Source: Nitrospirota bacterium (GTDB lineage: Bacteria; Nitrospirota; Thermodesulfovibrionia; Thermodesulfovibrionales; Dissulfurispiraceae). From it: a DNA stretch of 58,617 bases. The position numbers and the translations under genes were made by a program. The notes under the pieces are model-generated. The model was not told the origin of the DNA, searched no databases, and saw nothing but the letters and a program-made list of their open reading frames with translations. The stretch spans positions 1 to 58,617 of the forward strand of contig JAJYVD010000010.1 of assembly GCA_021792185.1 (NCBI GenBank), given 5' to 3'. This document shows positions 51,318 to 58,617 of the stretch, piece by piece. Position 1 is the stretch's first letter. Each line of letters starts with the position of its first letter.

Positions 51318-52019
51318 TTAATTTTTCATACTCCATGTTGTCATGGTGTAACATTTTCTTAAAGCGCATTTTGCTATTCCTTGACTTAAAAACAGCTTAT
51401 AAATAGCCTTCCGCAACTTCCTTGAAAGCTTCTTTATATCGGGCCTGCTTAGATTCCCCTGCCGCTTCATTGTTTCATTCAGACTAACCAGTATGTTCGC
51501 TGCCTCCCATTCTTGCCCTTTTTTCTTTTCATCGGTCTTTTCAATCTCCTGACCTATCGTATCGAAATGTTTTTTTATAGACTCATGACCGTTGGCGCTG
51601 ACAATAACATGGTCTAAAACCTCAATGCCTAACAACCCGCCTGCCTCCATACATTTTGCGGTTATATCCAAATCGTCTTTACTCGGTGTAGCATCGCCTG
51701 AAGGGTGATTATGAACAAGGATAATGCGGGCGGAATTATTCAGGATCGCGCCCTTAAAAATCTCACGCTGATGTATTATGCTGTTGGTAAGTGAACCTAC
51801 CGAAATAAGTTCCATAGCTATAATCCTGAGTTTTGCGTCAAGATGCAGCGCATATAGTATTTCCCTATCTGCCGTCTTTAAAAAACTCACAAACTTAGCA
51901 ACATCACCTGTTTGATATACGGGCTCGCTTTTTGGTGTATCGGGGTTATAGTTTATTCTGATCTGCGGCAACGGCATTTTTTGTTCTGTCCTTCCTAAAG
52001 AAAGATTGACGCTTAACAT
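51318..52019 (-). CDS. RadC-family JAB-domain protein
   Basis: 233 residues. JAB/MPN metal motif with ELISVGSLTNSI, HNHPSGDATPSKDD and VLDHVIV. RadC-like proteins are frequent on mobile elements; function in repair is doubtful. A C-terminal helical extension (about 165-233) is not part of the usual domain. Confidence 0.85.
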   Translation of the reverse strand: MLSVNLSLGRTEQKMPLPQIRINYNPDTPKSEPVYQTGDVAKFVSFLKTADREILYALHLDAKLRIIAMELISVGSLTNSIIHQREIFKGAILNNSARIILVHNHPSGDATPSKDDLDITAKCMEAGGLLGIEVLDHVIVSANGHESIKKHFDTIGQEIEKTDEKKKGQEWEAANILVSLNETMKRQGNLSRPDIKKLSRKLRKAIYKLFLSQGIAKCALRKCYTMTTWSMKN

Positions 52020-52039
52020 TTCATTGCCCTCCTTTATTT

Positions 52040-52237
52040 TTAATAGGTGAATACTGTTTTACTCTGCTCGATCAATTTATCAATGTCCAGAATATCGAGG
52101 AGTATCCTCTTGCCGTTTTTAATGTATGGCAACTCGCCACGCCATATCAATTCCCTGACAGCCCACGAGCTGCGTCCAAGATATATGGCGGCCTCTTTTA
52201 AGGTGTATAACCGCTTTGCCTGCCTATCTTTCTGCAT
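52040..52237 (-). CDS. Excisionase-like helix-turn-helix protein
   Basis: 65 residues. YTLKEAAIYLGRSSWAVREL then GELPYIKNGKRILL is the MerR-like excisionase/HTH_17 pattern. Expected to bend DNA at the att sites for excision of the island; first gene of the minus-strand island run. Confidence 0.8.
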   Translation of the reverse strand: MQKDRQAKRLYTLKEAAIYLGRSSWAVRELIWRGELPYIKNGKRILLDILDIDKLIEQSKTVFTY

Positions 52238-52295
52238 TCTCTCCTCCTTTGAATGTGCCTAAATTGTGCCTATCTAATGAGGGGAAGCCCTTTGT

Positions 52296-52325
52296 TTTAC
52301 GCATCATCCGCGAATATGCTATAAT
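52296..52325 (+). promoter_or_regulatory. Outward promoter at the island's right end
   Basis: TTTACG (52296-52301), 18-bp spacer, TATAAT (52320-52325), reading towards attR and galU; a small hairpin (CCTTGA-4-TCAAGG, about 52333-52349) follows. Probably now supplies galU expression. Confidence 0.5.
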
Positions 52326-52401
52326 CCTGCAAGCCTTGAAAAATCAAGGGAATGCGAGTAAAATTGGCATATCAGCCGGATGAAGGAATTTAAGCTTTTT
52401 C

Positions 52402-52458
52402 GGACTTAAAATCCCTCGGAGCTTGCTCTGTACGAGTTCGAGTCTCGTCTCCGGCATT
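52402..52458 (+). repeat. attR: 57-bp tRNA-Leu 3' copy
   Basis: Perfect copy of 49915-49971. galU begins 18 bp beyond it, so galU originally lay 19-20 bp after tRNA-Leu. Confidence 0.92.
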
Positions 52459-52476
52459 AACAAGACGAGGTTAATT

Positions 52477-53349
52477 ATGAAAACCGGCATCAAAAAAGTT
52501 GTCCTCCCCGCAGCGGGTCTCGGCACGAGGTTTTTGCCCGCTACCAAGGCGTCTCCAAAGGAGATGCTGCCCATCGTGGATAAGCCGTTGATACAGTATG
52601 CCGTTGAAGAATCCATATCATGCGGCATAGAGGAATTTATCATTATTACCGGAAAGAATAAGAGGGCTATCGAGGATCATTTCGATTCGGCATACGAGCT
52701 CGAGGAAAAGCTTAAGAGCACGGGAAAAAACAAGCTGCTCGAAGAGATCAACAAATTGAGCCGTGTGAATTTCGCCTATATACGGCAAAAGGTTGCTTTA
52801 GGCCTCGGACACGCGATACTCTGCGCTAAACCGTTTGTAAATAACGAGCCGTTCGCCGTCATATTGAGCGACGACGTGATAGACCCGGAATATCCTCTTT
52901 TAAAAGAAATGATAAAAATTTATGAAAAAAAGAAGTGCCCGGTGATAGCGCTTGAAGAAGTGCCGATGTCTGAGGTCAATCGTTACGGCATCGTCGCCGG
53001 CAAGTTGGAAGACGGAGTGTACAGGATCAGAGACATGGTCGAAAAGCCGCAACCGGAGAAATCGCCGTCGAATTTGGCTATAATAGGAAGATACATCCTG
53101 ACGCCGGATATATTCGGCATCCTCGAAAAACAGAAACCCGGCGCGGGAGGAGAGATACAGCTTACGGACGCGTTAAAGATCATGGTGAAGAAAACGCCGA
53201 TTTACGGCTATCTCATAAAGGGCAAACGGTATGACGCAGGCGATAAAATAGGATATTTGAAGGCGACTGTAGATTTCGCGCTCAAAAACAGGGAATTATC
53301 AAGAGATTTTAAAAACTATCTGATCGAAAAAGCAAAGACACTGAGATGA
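52477..53349 (+). CDS. galU: UTP-glucose-1-phosphate uridylyltransferase
   Basis: 290 residues from ATG 52477; the frame opens earlier inside attR but the GACGAGG ribosome site and family N-terminus (MKTGIKKVVLPAAGLGTRF) fix the start. GLGTRFLPATKASPKEMLP is the nucleotide-binding signature; EKPQPEKSPSNLAIIGRYI follows. Makes UDP-glucose for surface polysaccharides. Confidence 0.95.
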   Translation: MKTGIKKVVLPAAGLGTRFLPATKASPKEMLPIVDKPLIQYAVEESISCGIEEFIIITGKNKRAIEDHFDSAYELEEKLKSTGKNKLLEEINKLSRVNFAYIRQKVALGLGHAILCAKPFVNNEPFAVILSDDVIDPEYPLLKEMIKIYEKKKCPVIALEEVPMSEVNRYGIVAGKLEDGVYRIRDMVEKPQPEKSPSNLAIIGRYILTPDIFGILEKQKPGAGGEIQLTDALKIMVKKTPIYGYLIKGKRYDAGDKIGYLKATVDFALKNRELSRDFKNYLIEKAKTLR

Positions 53350-53723
53350 AAAGCGTCTTAAAAGGCTTATTCTTTTACGAAGCCGAGACCTGCGGAAGCC
53401 CTCTTGTCGACCTCTACGAGACCGCTGAAGACCTCGTATTCGAGGTTGACCTTCCGGGAATAGACCCGGCGAATGTCTCGATAAAAGTCTATGAAAACCT
53501 GCTGATTATCGAGGGGGAGAGAGATGTCGAAGAAAAATCCGCATCGGGCGAAATAAAATACCTCTGCGTGGAAAGAGGCATGAAGGATTTCAGACGTGTA
53601 ATAAAGATCCCGGTTCATGTAAATACCATAGCCGGAGATGCGGTTTATAATAATGGAGTTATGACCATAACATTTCCTAAACTGAAAGGCAAAGTTATAC
53701 ATATCGCAATAGAGAAAAGATAG
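53346..53723 (+). CDS. Small heat-shock protein, second copy
   Basis: 125 residues. Alpha-crystallin domain (about 20-115) with DLYETAEDLVFEVDLPG and NNGVMTITFPK. Overlaps galU by 4 bp and precedes lon by 29 bp: a chaperone and protease transcribed together. Only distantly like the Hsp20 at 12 kb. Confidence 0.88.
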   Translation: MKSVLKGLFFYEAETCGSPLVDLYETAEDLVFEVDLPGIDPANVSIKVYENLLIIEGERDVEEKSASGEIKYLCVERGMKDFRRVIKIPVHVNTIAGDAVYNNGVMTITFPKLKGKVIHIAIEKR

Positions 53724-53752
53724 CTGCAACGGAATAATGGAGGAGAGATAAT

Positions 53753-56167
53753 ATGGCTGAAACAGAAAAGAATAACGATAAAGAACAGGTGGAGATTCCG
53801 GATATATTACCGGTGCTGCCTGCACGGGATATCGTCGTCTTTCCATATATGATATTGCCGCTTTTCGTGGGGAGGGATGTTTCCATTAAAGCCATCGACC
53901 ATTCCCTGAACACGAACAGGATGATACTGCTCCTTACCCAGAAAGACCTGAATATAGAGTCTCCTTCTCCGAACGACCTATATTCGACAGGAACCGTCTG
54001 CATGATCATGAGGATGCTCAAACTGCCGGACGGACGCGTCAAAATATTAGCGCAGGGATTGAGTAAGGCGCAAGTCATAAAATTCTCCCAGCAGGAGCCT
54101 TTCTTTATGGCCAAGATAGAAAAAACTACCGAAGAAAAGGCAGTGGAGATGACTCTCGAAAACGAGGCATTGATACGAAACGTGAAAGAGCAGATGGACA
54201 AGGCCGTATCTCTCGGCAAGACCATACTGCCGGACGTGATGGTAGTTATAGAAAACATCGATGACCCCGGAAGGCTTGCGGATCTTATAGCGTCGAATTT
54301 AGGGCTTAAGACTGATCAAGCGCAGGAGATACTGGAGATGTCCGACCCTATCGAGCGGCTGAAAAAAATAAGCGAAATACTCTCGCGTGAGATACAGCTT
54401 TTGACCATTCAGCAAAAAATACAGACCGAGGCGCGCGGTGAAATAGACAAGACCCAGCGTGAATACTTCCTGCGCGAGCAGCTCAAGGCGATACAAAGGG
54501 AACTCGGGGACATAGACGAACGCGCCGAAGAGGCAAGGGAGTTCAGGAAAAAAATAGAAGAAGCCAAGATGCCGGAGAAGGTCATGAAGGAGGCCGAAAA
54601 ACAGCTCAAGCGCCTCGAAAAAATGCATCCGGACAGCGCGGAGGCCGGTACTATAAGGACATATCTCGAATGGCTCACGGAAATCCCGTGGTCAAAGAGC
54701 ACAAAGGATAATCTCGATATAAAGACGGCGGAAAAGATATTAAATGAAGACCATTATGACCTCGAAAAAATAAAAGAGAGGATACTCGAATACCTGAGCG
54801 TAAGAAAGCTCAAAGAAAAGATGAAAGGCCCAATACTCTGTTTTATAGGCCCTCCCGGAGTCGGAAAGACTTCCCTCGGACGCTCCATAGCGCGGTCGCT
54901 CGGAAGGGAATTCGTGAGAATGTCCCTCGGAGGCGTCCGGGACGAGGCGGAAATAAGGGGACACAGAAGGACATATGTCGGCTCCCTTCCCGGAAGGATA
55001 ATACAAGGAATAAAGAACGCAGGAACGAACAATCCCGTATTCATGCTCGACGAAGTGGACAAAATCGGCATGGACTTCAGGGGAGACCCGTCTTCCGCAC
55101 TCCTTGAGGTGCTCGACCCTGAACAAAACAATTCCTTTATGGACCACTATCTGGCGGTTCCCTTCGACCTGTCGAACGTCATGTTCATAACGACAGGAAA
55201 TCTTACGGACACAATACCAGGGCCATTGAGAGACAGAATGGAGATACTCTATCTTTCAGGATATACCGAAGAGGAAAAACTGGAGATAGCGAAAAAATAT
55301 CTTGTGCCGAAACAGCTCGAAGAGCACGGTATAACAACAAAAATATTAACATTAAACGATTCGGCCGTAAAACAGATAATATCCCATTATACACGGGAGG
55401 CAGGGGTCAGAAACCTTGAGCGCGAGATCGCAAACCTTTGCAGAAAAATTGCGAAACAGGTTGCGGAGGGAAAGGCAAAACGGTTCAATGTCACCGCGGG
55501 GAACGTCCACAAATACCTCGGAGTTCAAAAATATCTGCCGGAAGAAGAGATGAAAAAAAGCGAAATAGGCGTCGCCACAGGTCTTGCATGGACAGAGGCC
55601 GGCGGAGATATTATATATGTCGAAGCGACCATGATGAAGGGTAAAGGCAGTCTTACCCTGACAGGACAATTGGGCGACGTTATGAAAGAGTCTGCACAGG
55701 CCGCATTGAGCTATATCAGGTCAAAAGCCAAGAAACTCGATATAAGCGATGATACCTTCTCGAAGACCGATCTCCATATCCATGTCCCGGCAGGCGCAAT
55801 CCCGAAAGACGGGCCTTCAGCGGGCATAACAATGGCTACCGCCATAGCCTCGGCTCTTACCAGCAAGCCCGTGAGAAAAAACGTTGCAATGACGGGAGAG
55901 GTAACGCTGAGAGGAAAGGTTCTTCCCATCGGAGGGCTGAAGGAAAAAACACTCGCTGCCAAGCGGATGGGGATAAAAACGGTAATAATCCCTCACAGGA
56001 ATAAAAAGGACCTCGAAGACCTTCCGAAGTATGTTAAGGAAGGAATGAACTTTATCCTCGCAGAGACAATGGACGACGTTTTAAAGATTGCGGTAGGCAA
56101 TGGGAAAAATGAAACTTCAAAAAATAGGAGAACTAAAACTTCTCCAAGAAATAAGAAAAAGGTTTAA
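53753..56167 (+). CDS. lon: ATP-dependent protease Lon
   Basis: 804 residues. LON substrate domain (about 15-210), AAA domain with Walker [10 protein letters not shown] (about 366-374) and EVDKIG, protease domain with catalytic Ser in [12 protein letters not shown] and Lys in [12 protein letters not shown]. Degrades misfolded and regulatory proteins. The basic tail ([14 protein letters not shown]) goes beyond the usual end and overlaps thiL. Confidence 0.97.
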   Translation: MAETEKNNDKEQVEIPDILPVLPARDIVVFPYMILPLFVGRDVSIKAIDHSLNTNRMILLLTQKDLNIESPSPNDLYSTGTVCMIMRMLKLPDGRVKILAQGLSKAQVIKFSQQEPFFMAKIEKTTEEKAVEMTLENEALIRNVKEQMDKAVSLGKTILPDVMVVIENIDDPGRLADLIASNLGLKTDQAQEILEMSDPIERLKKISEILSREIQLLTIQQKIQTEARGEIDKTQREYFLREQLKAIQRELGDIDERAEEAREFRKKIEEAKMPEKVMKEAEKQLKRLEKMHPDSAEAGTIRTYLEWLTEIPWSKSTKDNLDIKTAEKILNEDHYDLEKIKERILEYLSVRKLKEKMKGPILCFIGPPGVGKTSLGRSIARSLGREFVRMSLGGVRDEAEIRGHRRTYVGSLPGRIIQGIKNAGTNNPVFMLDEVDKIGMDFRGDPSSALLEVLDPEQNNSFMDHYLAVPFDLSNVMFITTGNLTDTIPGPLRDRMEILYLSGYTEEEKLEIAKKYLVPKQLEEHGITTKILTLNDSAVKQIISHYTREAGVRNLEREIANLCRKIAKQVAEGKAKRFNVTAGNVHKYLGVQKYLPEEEMKKSEIGVATGLAWTEAGGDIIYVEATMMKGKGSLTLTGQLGDVMKESAQAALSYIRSKAKKLDISDDTFSKTDLHIHVPAGAIPKDGPSAGITMATAIASALTSKPVRKNVAMTGEVTLRGKVLPIGGLKEKTLAAKRMGIKTVIIPHRNKKDLEDLPKYVKEGMNFILAETMDDVLKIAVGNGKNETSKNRRTKTSPRNKKKV

Positions 56168-57188
56168 AACCGAAGACAACGGCATCATCCTCGGCATCGG
56201 GGACGATGCCGCCGTCCTTGTCCCTCAAAAAGAAAACCTCCTCGTTACGACGGATATGATGAACGAGGGGATACATTTCGATCTGAGCTTTACCTCGCCT
56301 TTTCAGCTCGGCTTTAAATTGGTCTCTATCAATGTGAGCGATATTATGGCGATGGGAGGCAGGCCGAAATATATATTCCTCAATGTCGCGTTGAAAAGCG
56401 ACGCAGACGAAGATATATTCTGGGATATGTATGAAGGCATTTCAAAGGCAATGGAAATGTACAGCGTGAAACTGGCAGGGGGAGACCTGTGCGCTGCAAA
56501 GAATGATATGGTTTTATCCGCTACCGTGATCGGCGCCGCCGAAAAATTTATCACAAGGTCAGGCGCAAAGGCAGGCGATAAAATTTATATAACCGGCACT
56601 CTCGGCGATTCGGCATGCGGGCTTGCTCTTCTGCAGCGACTTACGGATGAATCAAAGGAAATAGTTAATCGTATCGGGGCGCCGGGGTATCGGCGTATCT
56701 GTGAAAAATTGTATCTCCGATACCACGACACGCCGACACTCCGATACATTGATTTTGACACTGTTGAGCCTTTAATAACGAGGCATCTCACGCCTGTTGC
56801 GAGGGATTCCTCGGAAGTAGCAAAATACGCAACCTCGATGATAGATGTAAGCGACGGCCTTTTTATCGACCTCTGCAGGATATGCGATGAGAGTAATGTC
56901 GGAGCAAAAGTTTATCTCGATAGAATTCAAATTTCGGATGAGGCGAAGAATGCCGCTGAAATTATGGGATTAGACCCGATGCGGCTTGCAGTATCGGGCG
57001 GAGAGGACTACGAGCTTTTATTCACAGCGCCAGCAGAAAATAATTTCAAATTTCAAATCTCAAATCTCAAATCTCAAAAAATAACTTGCATCGGTGAAAT
57101 CATGGAAACGGATAGAATAGCGGTGGATAAGACCGGCAAAAAATTTCCCATAAAAGCAGAGGGGTACCAGCACTTTGGCGCTCCGTGA
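56109..57188 (+). CDS. thiL: Thiamine-monophosphate kinase
   Basis: About 359 residues from ATG 56109, 59 bp inside lon. [31 protein letters not shown] and [14 protein letters not shown] are ThiL motifs; it makes thiamine diphosphate. Two segments do not resemble the family: about 190-216 (GAPGYRRI ... TPTLRY) and about 312-324 (FKFQISNLK), both encoded by short tandem repeats. No other thi genes here. Confidence 0.93.
   Translation: MKLQKIGELKLLQEIRKRFKTEDNGIILGIGDDAAVLVPQKENLLVTTDMMNEGIHFDLSFTSPFQLGFKLVSINVSDIMAMGGRPKYIFLNVALKSDADEDIFWDMYEGISKAMEMYSVKLAGGDLCAAKNDMVLSATVIGAAEKFITRSGAKAGDKIYITGTLGDSACGLALLQRLTDESKEIVNRIGAPGYRRICEKLYLRYHDTPTLRYIDFDTVEPLITRHLTPVARDSSEVAKYATSMIDVSDGLFIDLCRICDESNVGAKVYLDRIQISDEAKNAAEIMGLDPMRLAVSGGEDYELLFTAPAENNFKFQISNLKSQKITCIGEIMETDRIAVDKTGKKFPIKAEGYQHFGAP
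56671..56756. repeat. Inverted short-unit array inside thiL
   Basis: GTATCGG / GTATCGGCG units (56671-56700) face TCCGATACCACG and CCGACACTCCGATAC (56716-56756). In frame; encodes [20 protein letters not shown] in ThiL. Confidence 0.78.
57044..57078. repeat. Tandem heptamer array inside thiL
   Basis: Five direct units: TTTCAAA twice, then TCTCAAA three times. Encodes [11 protein letters not shown] after the GGEDYELLF motif. No facing arm. Confidence 0.9.
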
Positions 57189-57612
57189 CAAGCTCTCCGC
57201 TGTTTTCAGCGTTAAAGACTCTCCGCAAAAGATCGCCGTATCTTTCGCAATCGGCATATTCCTCGGCATGTCTCCGCTTTTAGGCCTTCATACCGTGCTC
57301 GGCATTGCAGCGGCGTGGATTTTCAGGCTCAATAAATTTGTGACCATAGTCGGGGTATATATCACCAATCCGTGGACTATCGTTCCTATATATACATTCG
57401 CCACATGGTTTGGAGCAAAACTTTTAGGAATTGACAAGATAATTCCGGACATAAACTGGAACGACATAAGCTTTTCGTATCTCATGAACGAGATGAGACA
57501 CCTTTTATTGCCGTTTGTAGTAGGCACGACCCTCGTCGGAATCCTGTCATCGATAGCAGGTTACATCATCATCTATCATGCCGTAGTAAAAAGCAGACGG
57601 ACGCCGAAATAG
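57175..57612 (+). CDS. DUF2062 membrane protein
   Basis: 145 residues with about three membrane helices; AIGIFLGMSPLLGLHT and TNPWTIVPIYTFA are typical of DUF2062. Start TTG 57175 overlaps thiL by 14 bp. Function unknown. Confidence 0.82.
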   Translation: MALRDKLSAVFSVKDSPQKIAVSFAIGIFLGMSPLLGLHTVLGIAAAWIFRLNKFVTIVGVYITNPWTIVPIYTFATWFGAKLLGIDKIIPDINWNDISFSYLMNEMRHLLLPFVVGTTLVGILSSIAGYIIIYHAVVKSRRTPK

Positions 57613-57614
57613 AA

Positions 57615-57739
57615 GGGAGACAAAACATTTCCGCTTCATTCTCGAATGGCATCCCGCCTTTCTCCGAAGCTACGCCAGCCCGCTTAAACATCCGTGTTAC
57701 GCCTGGGCTGCCGAAGTCGCTCCAATACCTTGTCTTTCG
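57615..57739. repeat. Palindromic element A, copy 2
   Basis: Imperfect palindrome between the DUF2062 and DUF3786 genes: GACAA-3-ATT-3-GC arms at both ends and an inner GCCAGCCC/GGGCTG pair. Conserved blocks 57626-57662 and 57696-57734 match copy 1 in inverted orientation; the 33-bp middle differs. Element A without an inserted array, thus the reference form. Confidence 0.82.
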
Positions 57740-57783
57740 TCCTACCTATTCCAATTTGATTAACTGTGCTAATATGTTAAGAA

Positions 57784-58416
57784 ATGGAACTTGTACCAAT
57801 CAAAATAGAACACGGCGAGGAAAAGGCGTGGGAAAAGGTATGCGGGCTTTCCCGTGCTGAGTTATGCGGGAAAACCGGCGCTGTCTTTGACGAAAAGGCC
57901 GGCGCTTTCAGGCTCAGGTGTTTCGGGATAGATTTTCATATCAACCCGTGCGAAATGAAAATATCCGCAGGTTCGGGGAAAGGCGAGCTATTCCTTGGCA
58001 AGCTCAAGGACTTTTTCAGACTTTCGATACTTTGGTACATGGACAGCGCCATGGATATTCCTCAAAGCGGCAGATTGCTGAGGCCCGAAGATGTGAAGGG
58101 CGGCCATAAATTCACAGTCGGCACGCACGTTCTTCCCCTCGATGAGATCGCGAAAAAATACGCTAAAAACACCGAAGGTTTCATAATCAAGGGACAGGAA
58201 TACGGGGCCGAAGTCCTTACAGGATACGGGGATGCCTGCATAAGACTTTACCCTTTGCCGAGAGTGCCCGTCACAATGATATTATGGCTTGAGGATGAGG
58301 AGTTTCCGGCGAAAGCCGACTTATTATTCGATTCCACATGCGAATTTCAGCTCTCCCTTTCTGATATTATATGGGCAGTGGCAATAATGTGTTCCATAGT
58401 TATGCTTGAGGGATAG
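57784..58416 (+). CDS. DUF3786 protein
   Basis: 210 residues. Matches the DUF3786 pattern in LWYMDSAMDIPQSGRLLRPEDVKGG (quoted in part: PQSGRLLRPEDVKGG), VTMILWLEDEEFPAKADLLFD and the final helix. The family is common in anaerobes; its function is not established. No membrane or signal segments. Confidence 0.8.
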   Translation: MELVPIKIEHGEEKAWEKVCGLSRAELCGKTGAVFDEKAGAFRLRCFGIDFHINPCEMKISAGSGKGELFLGKLKDFFRLSILWYMDSAMDIPQSGRLLRPEDVKGGHKFTVGTHVLPLDEIAKKYAKNTEGFIIKGQEYGAEVLTGYGDACIRLYPLPRVPVTMILWLEDEEFPAKADLLFDSTCEFQLSLSDIIWAVAIMCSIVMLEG

Positions 58417-58422
58417 GCTTGC

Positions 58423-58499
58423 CGTTACATAAACCGATTGGGCCGAGTGGCGAAAAGCGGAATATCCGCTGGAGATGAAATAAATCCGGCAGTGTAACG
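58423..58499. other. Possible structured RNA or hairpin element
   Basis: CGTTACA (58423-58429) pairs with TGTAACG (58493-58499); inside are GCC-gagt-GGC (58442-58451) and GCGGA-ata-TCCGC (58457-58469), giving a branched fold. No known riboswitch recognised; could also be a DNA palindrome at the border of the insertion sequence. Confidence 0.4.
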
Positions 58500-58617
58500 C
58501 CAAAATGATAATGTCCTATATAGCCAAAATAGAAATGTCCTATAAAGAGACTGCTAAACTGTCTGATTTAAGGGGAGGACAGGATGGCAGGAGAGGACAT
58601 CATCATGGTAAGGCAGA
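58500..58617 (+). mobile_element. Left end of an insertion sequence (cut by the window edge)
   Basis: AATGTCCTATA occurs twice (about 58510-58520 and 58533-58543) just before a transposase-like start, as at transposon ends where transposase binds. The right end is outside the window. Confidence 0.5.
58584..58617 (+). CDS. Transposase N-terminus, probably ISNCY type (partial)
   Basis: Eleven codons (MAGEDIIMVRQ) after a strong ribosome-binding site (GGGGAGG). The DIIMVRQ start resembles ISNCY-family transposases from memory. Too short for certainty. Confidence 0.45.
   Translation, partial: MAGEDIIMVRQ

Larger units (their letters stand above)
49915..52458. mobile_element. tRNA-Leu integrative island (remnant)
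   Basis: Bounded by the 57-bp direct repeats. Contents in order: integrase fragment, winged-helix antitoxin, TumE-like toxin, RadC-family gene, excisionase-like gene, all minus strand. A tyrosine integrase next to the tRNA and an excisionase near the other end are classical; the truncated integrase means it can no longer leave by itself. Confidence 0.88.

Overview
This window looks like chromosomal DNA of a diderm bacterium of moderate GC. It encodes a TolC/EmrA/EmrB pump, an MCE-type lipid transport set, TatA, lipoproteins and many c-di-GMP proteins. The mix (PA2778/PA2779-family proteins, DUF3786, DUF2062, a MEMO-family protein, actinobacterial-type inositol-1-phosphate synthase, tungstate uptake) fits Nitrospirota or Desulfobacterota-like lineages. 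That placement is inference; a ribosomal-protein or GalU/Lon tree would settle it.

Layout. At 0.1-2 kb a receiver fragment and a histidine kinase are on the plus strand. From 2.9 kb up to 45.2 kb essentially every gene is on the minus strand: a GGDEF regulator; a coiled-coil protein and a VWA protein; tRNA-Ser(CGA); tadA and hypA; an HD-GYP/HDOD group; inositol-phosphate synthase with a CDP-alcohol phosphotransferase; hsp20; recO, DUF151, era and an aminotransferase; an inserted AAA ATPase; a TPR lipoprotein/C39 peptidase/PA2779/mlaDFE group; alr, tatA, mobA, amrB, dnaB and rplI; a SpoU methylase and an M50 protease; a two-component pair; RNase J; an HD-GYP regulator; copA; lemA and a TPM-domain gene split by a KAP-NTPase insert; and the emrB/emrA/tolC operon. 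From 45.3 kb on, genes are on the plus strand: a haem-site diguanylate cyclase, a secreted protein, tupABC, tRNA-Leu(UAA), a 2.5 kb tRNA-borne island (integrase remnant, TumE/TumA-like toxin-antitoxin, RadC, excisionase), galU, hsp20, lon, thiL, DUF2062, DUF3786 and the left end of an insertion sequence.

Themes. Signalling is dense: two diguanylate cyclases, two HD-GYP proteins, an HDOD protein and two histidine kinases with response regulators. Housekeeping runs (recO-era; dnaB-rplI; galU-lon-thiL) have overlapping genes and are probably co-transcribed.

The most unusual feature is repeats. At least twelve loci carry short 6-9 bp units in tandem, often as two facing arms that can fold into a hairpin, each locus with its own unit sequence. 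They lie between genes, supply start or stop codons (rplI, copA, rnj, the DUF948 gene), make up part of the export-signal region of two proteins, and sit in frame inside copA (two arrays) and thiL (two arrays). There are also two families of larger imperfect palindromes (about 125-340 bp), one of which separates tupA from tupB. Three insertions can be read from their borders: the tRNA-Leu island (57-bp direct repeats), the ATPase gene (17-bp direct repeats) and the KAP/DUF2283 block between lemA and its usual TPM-domain partner.
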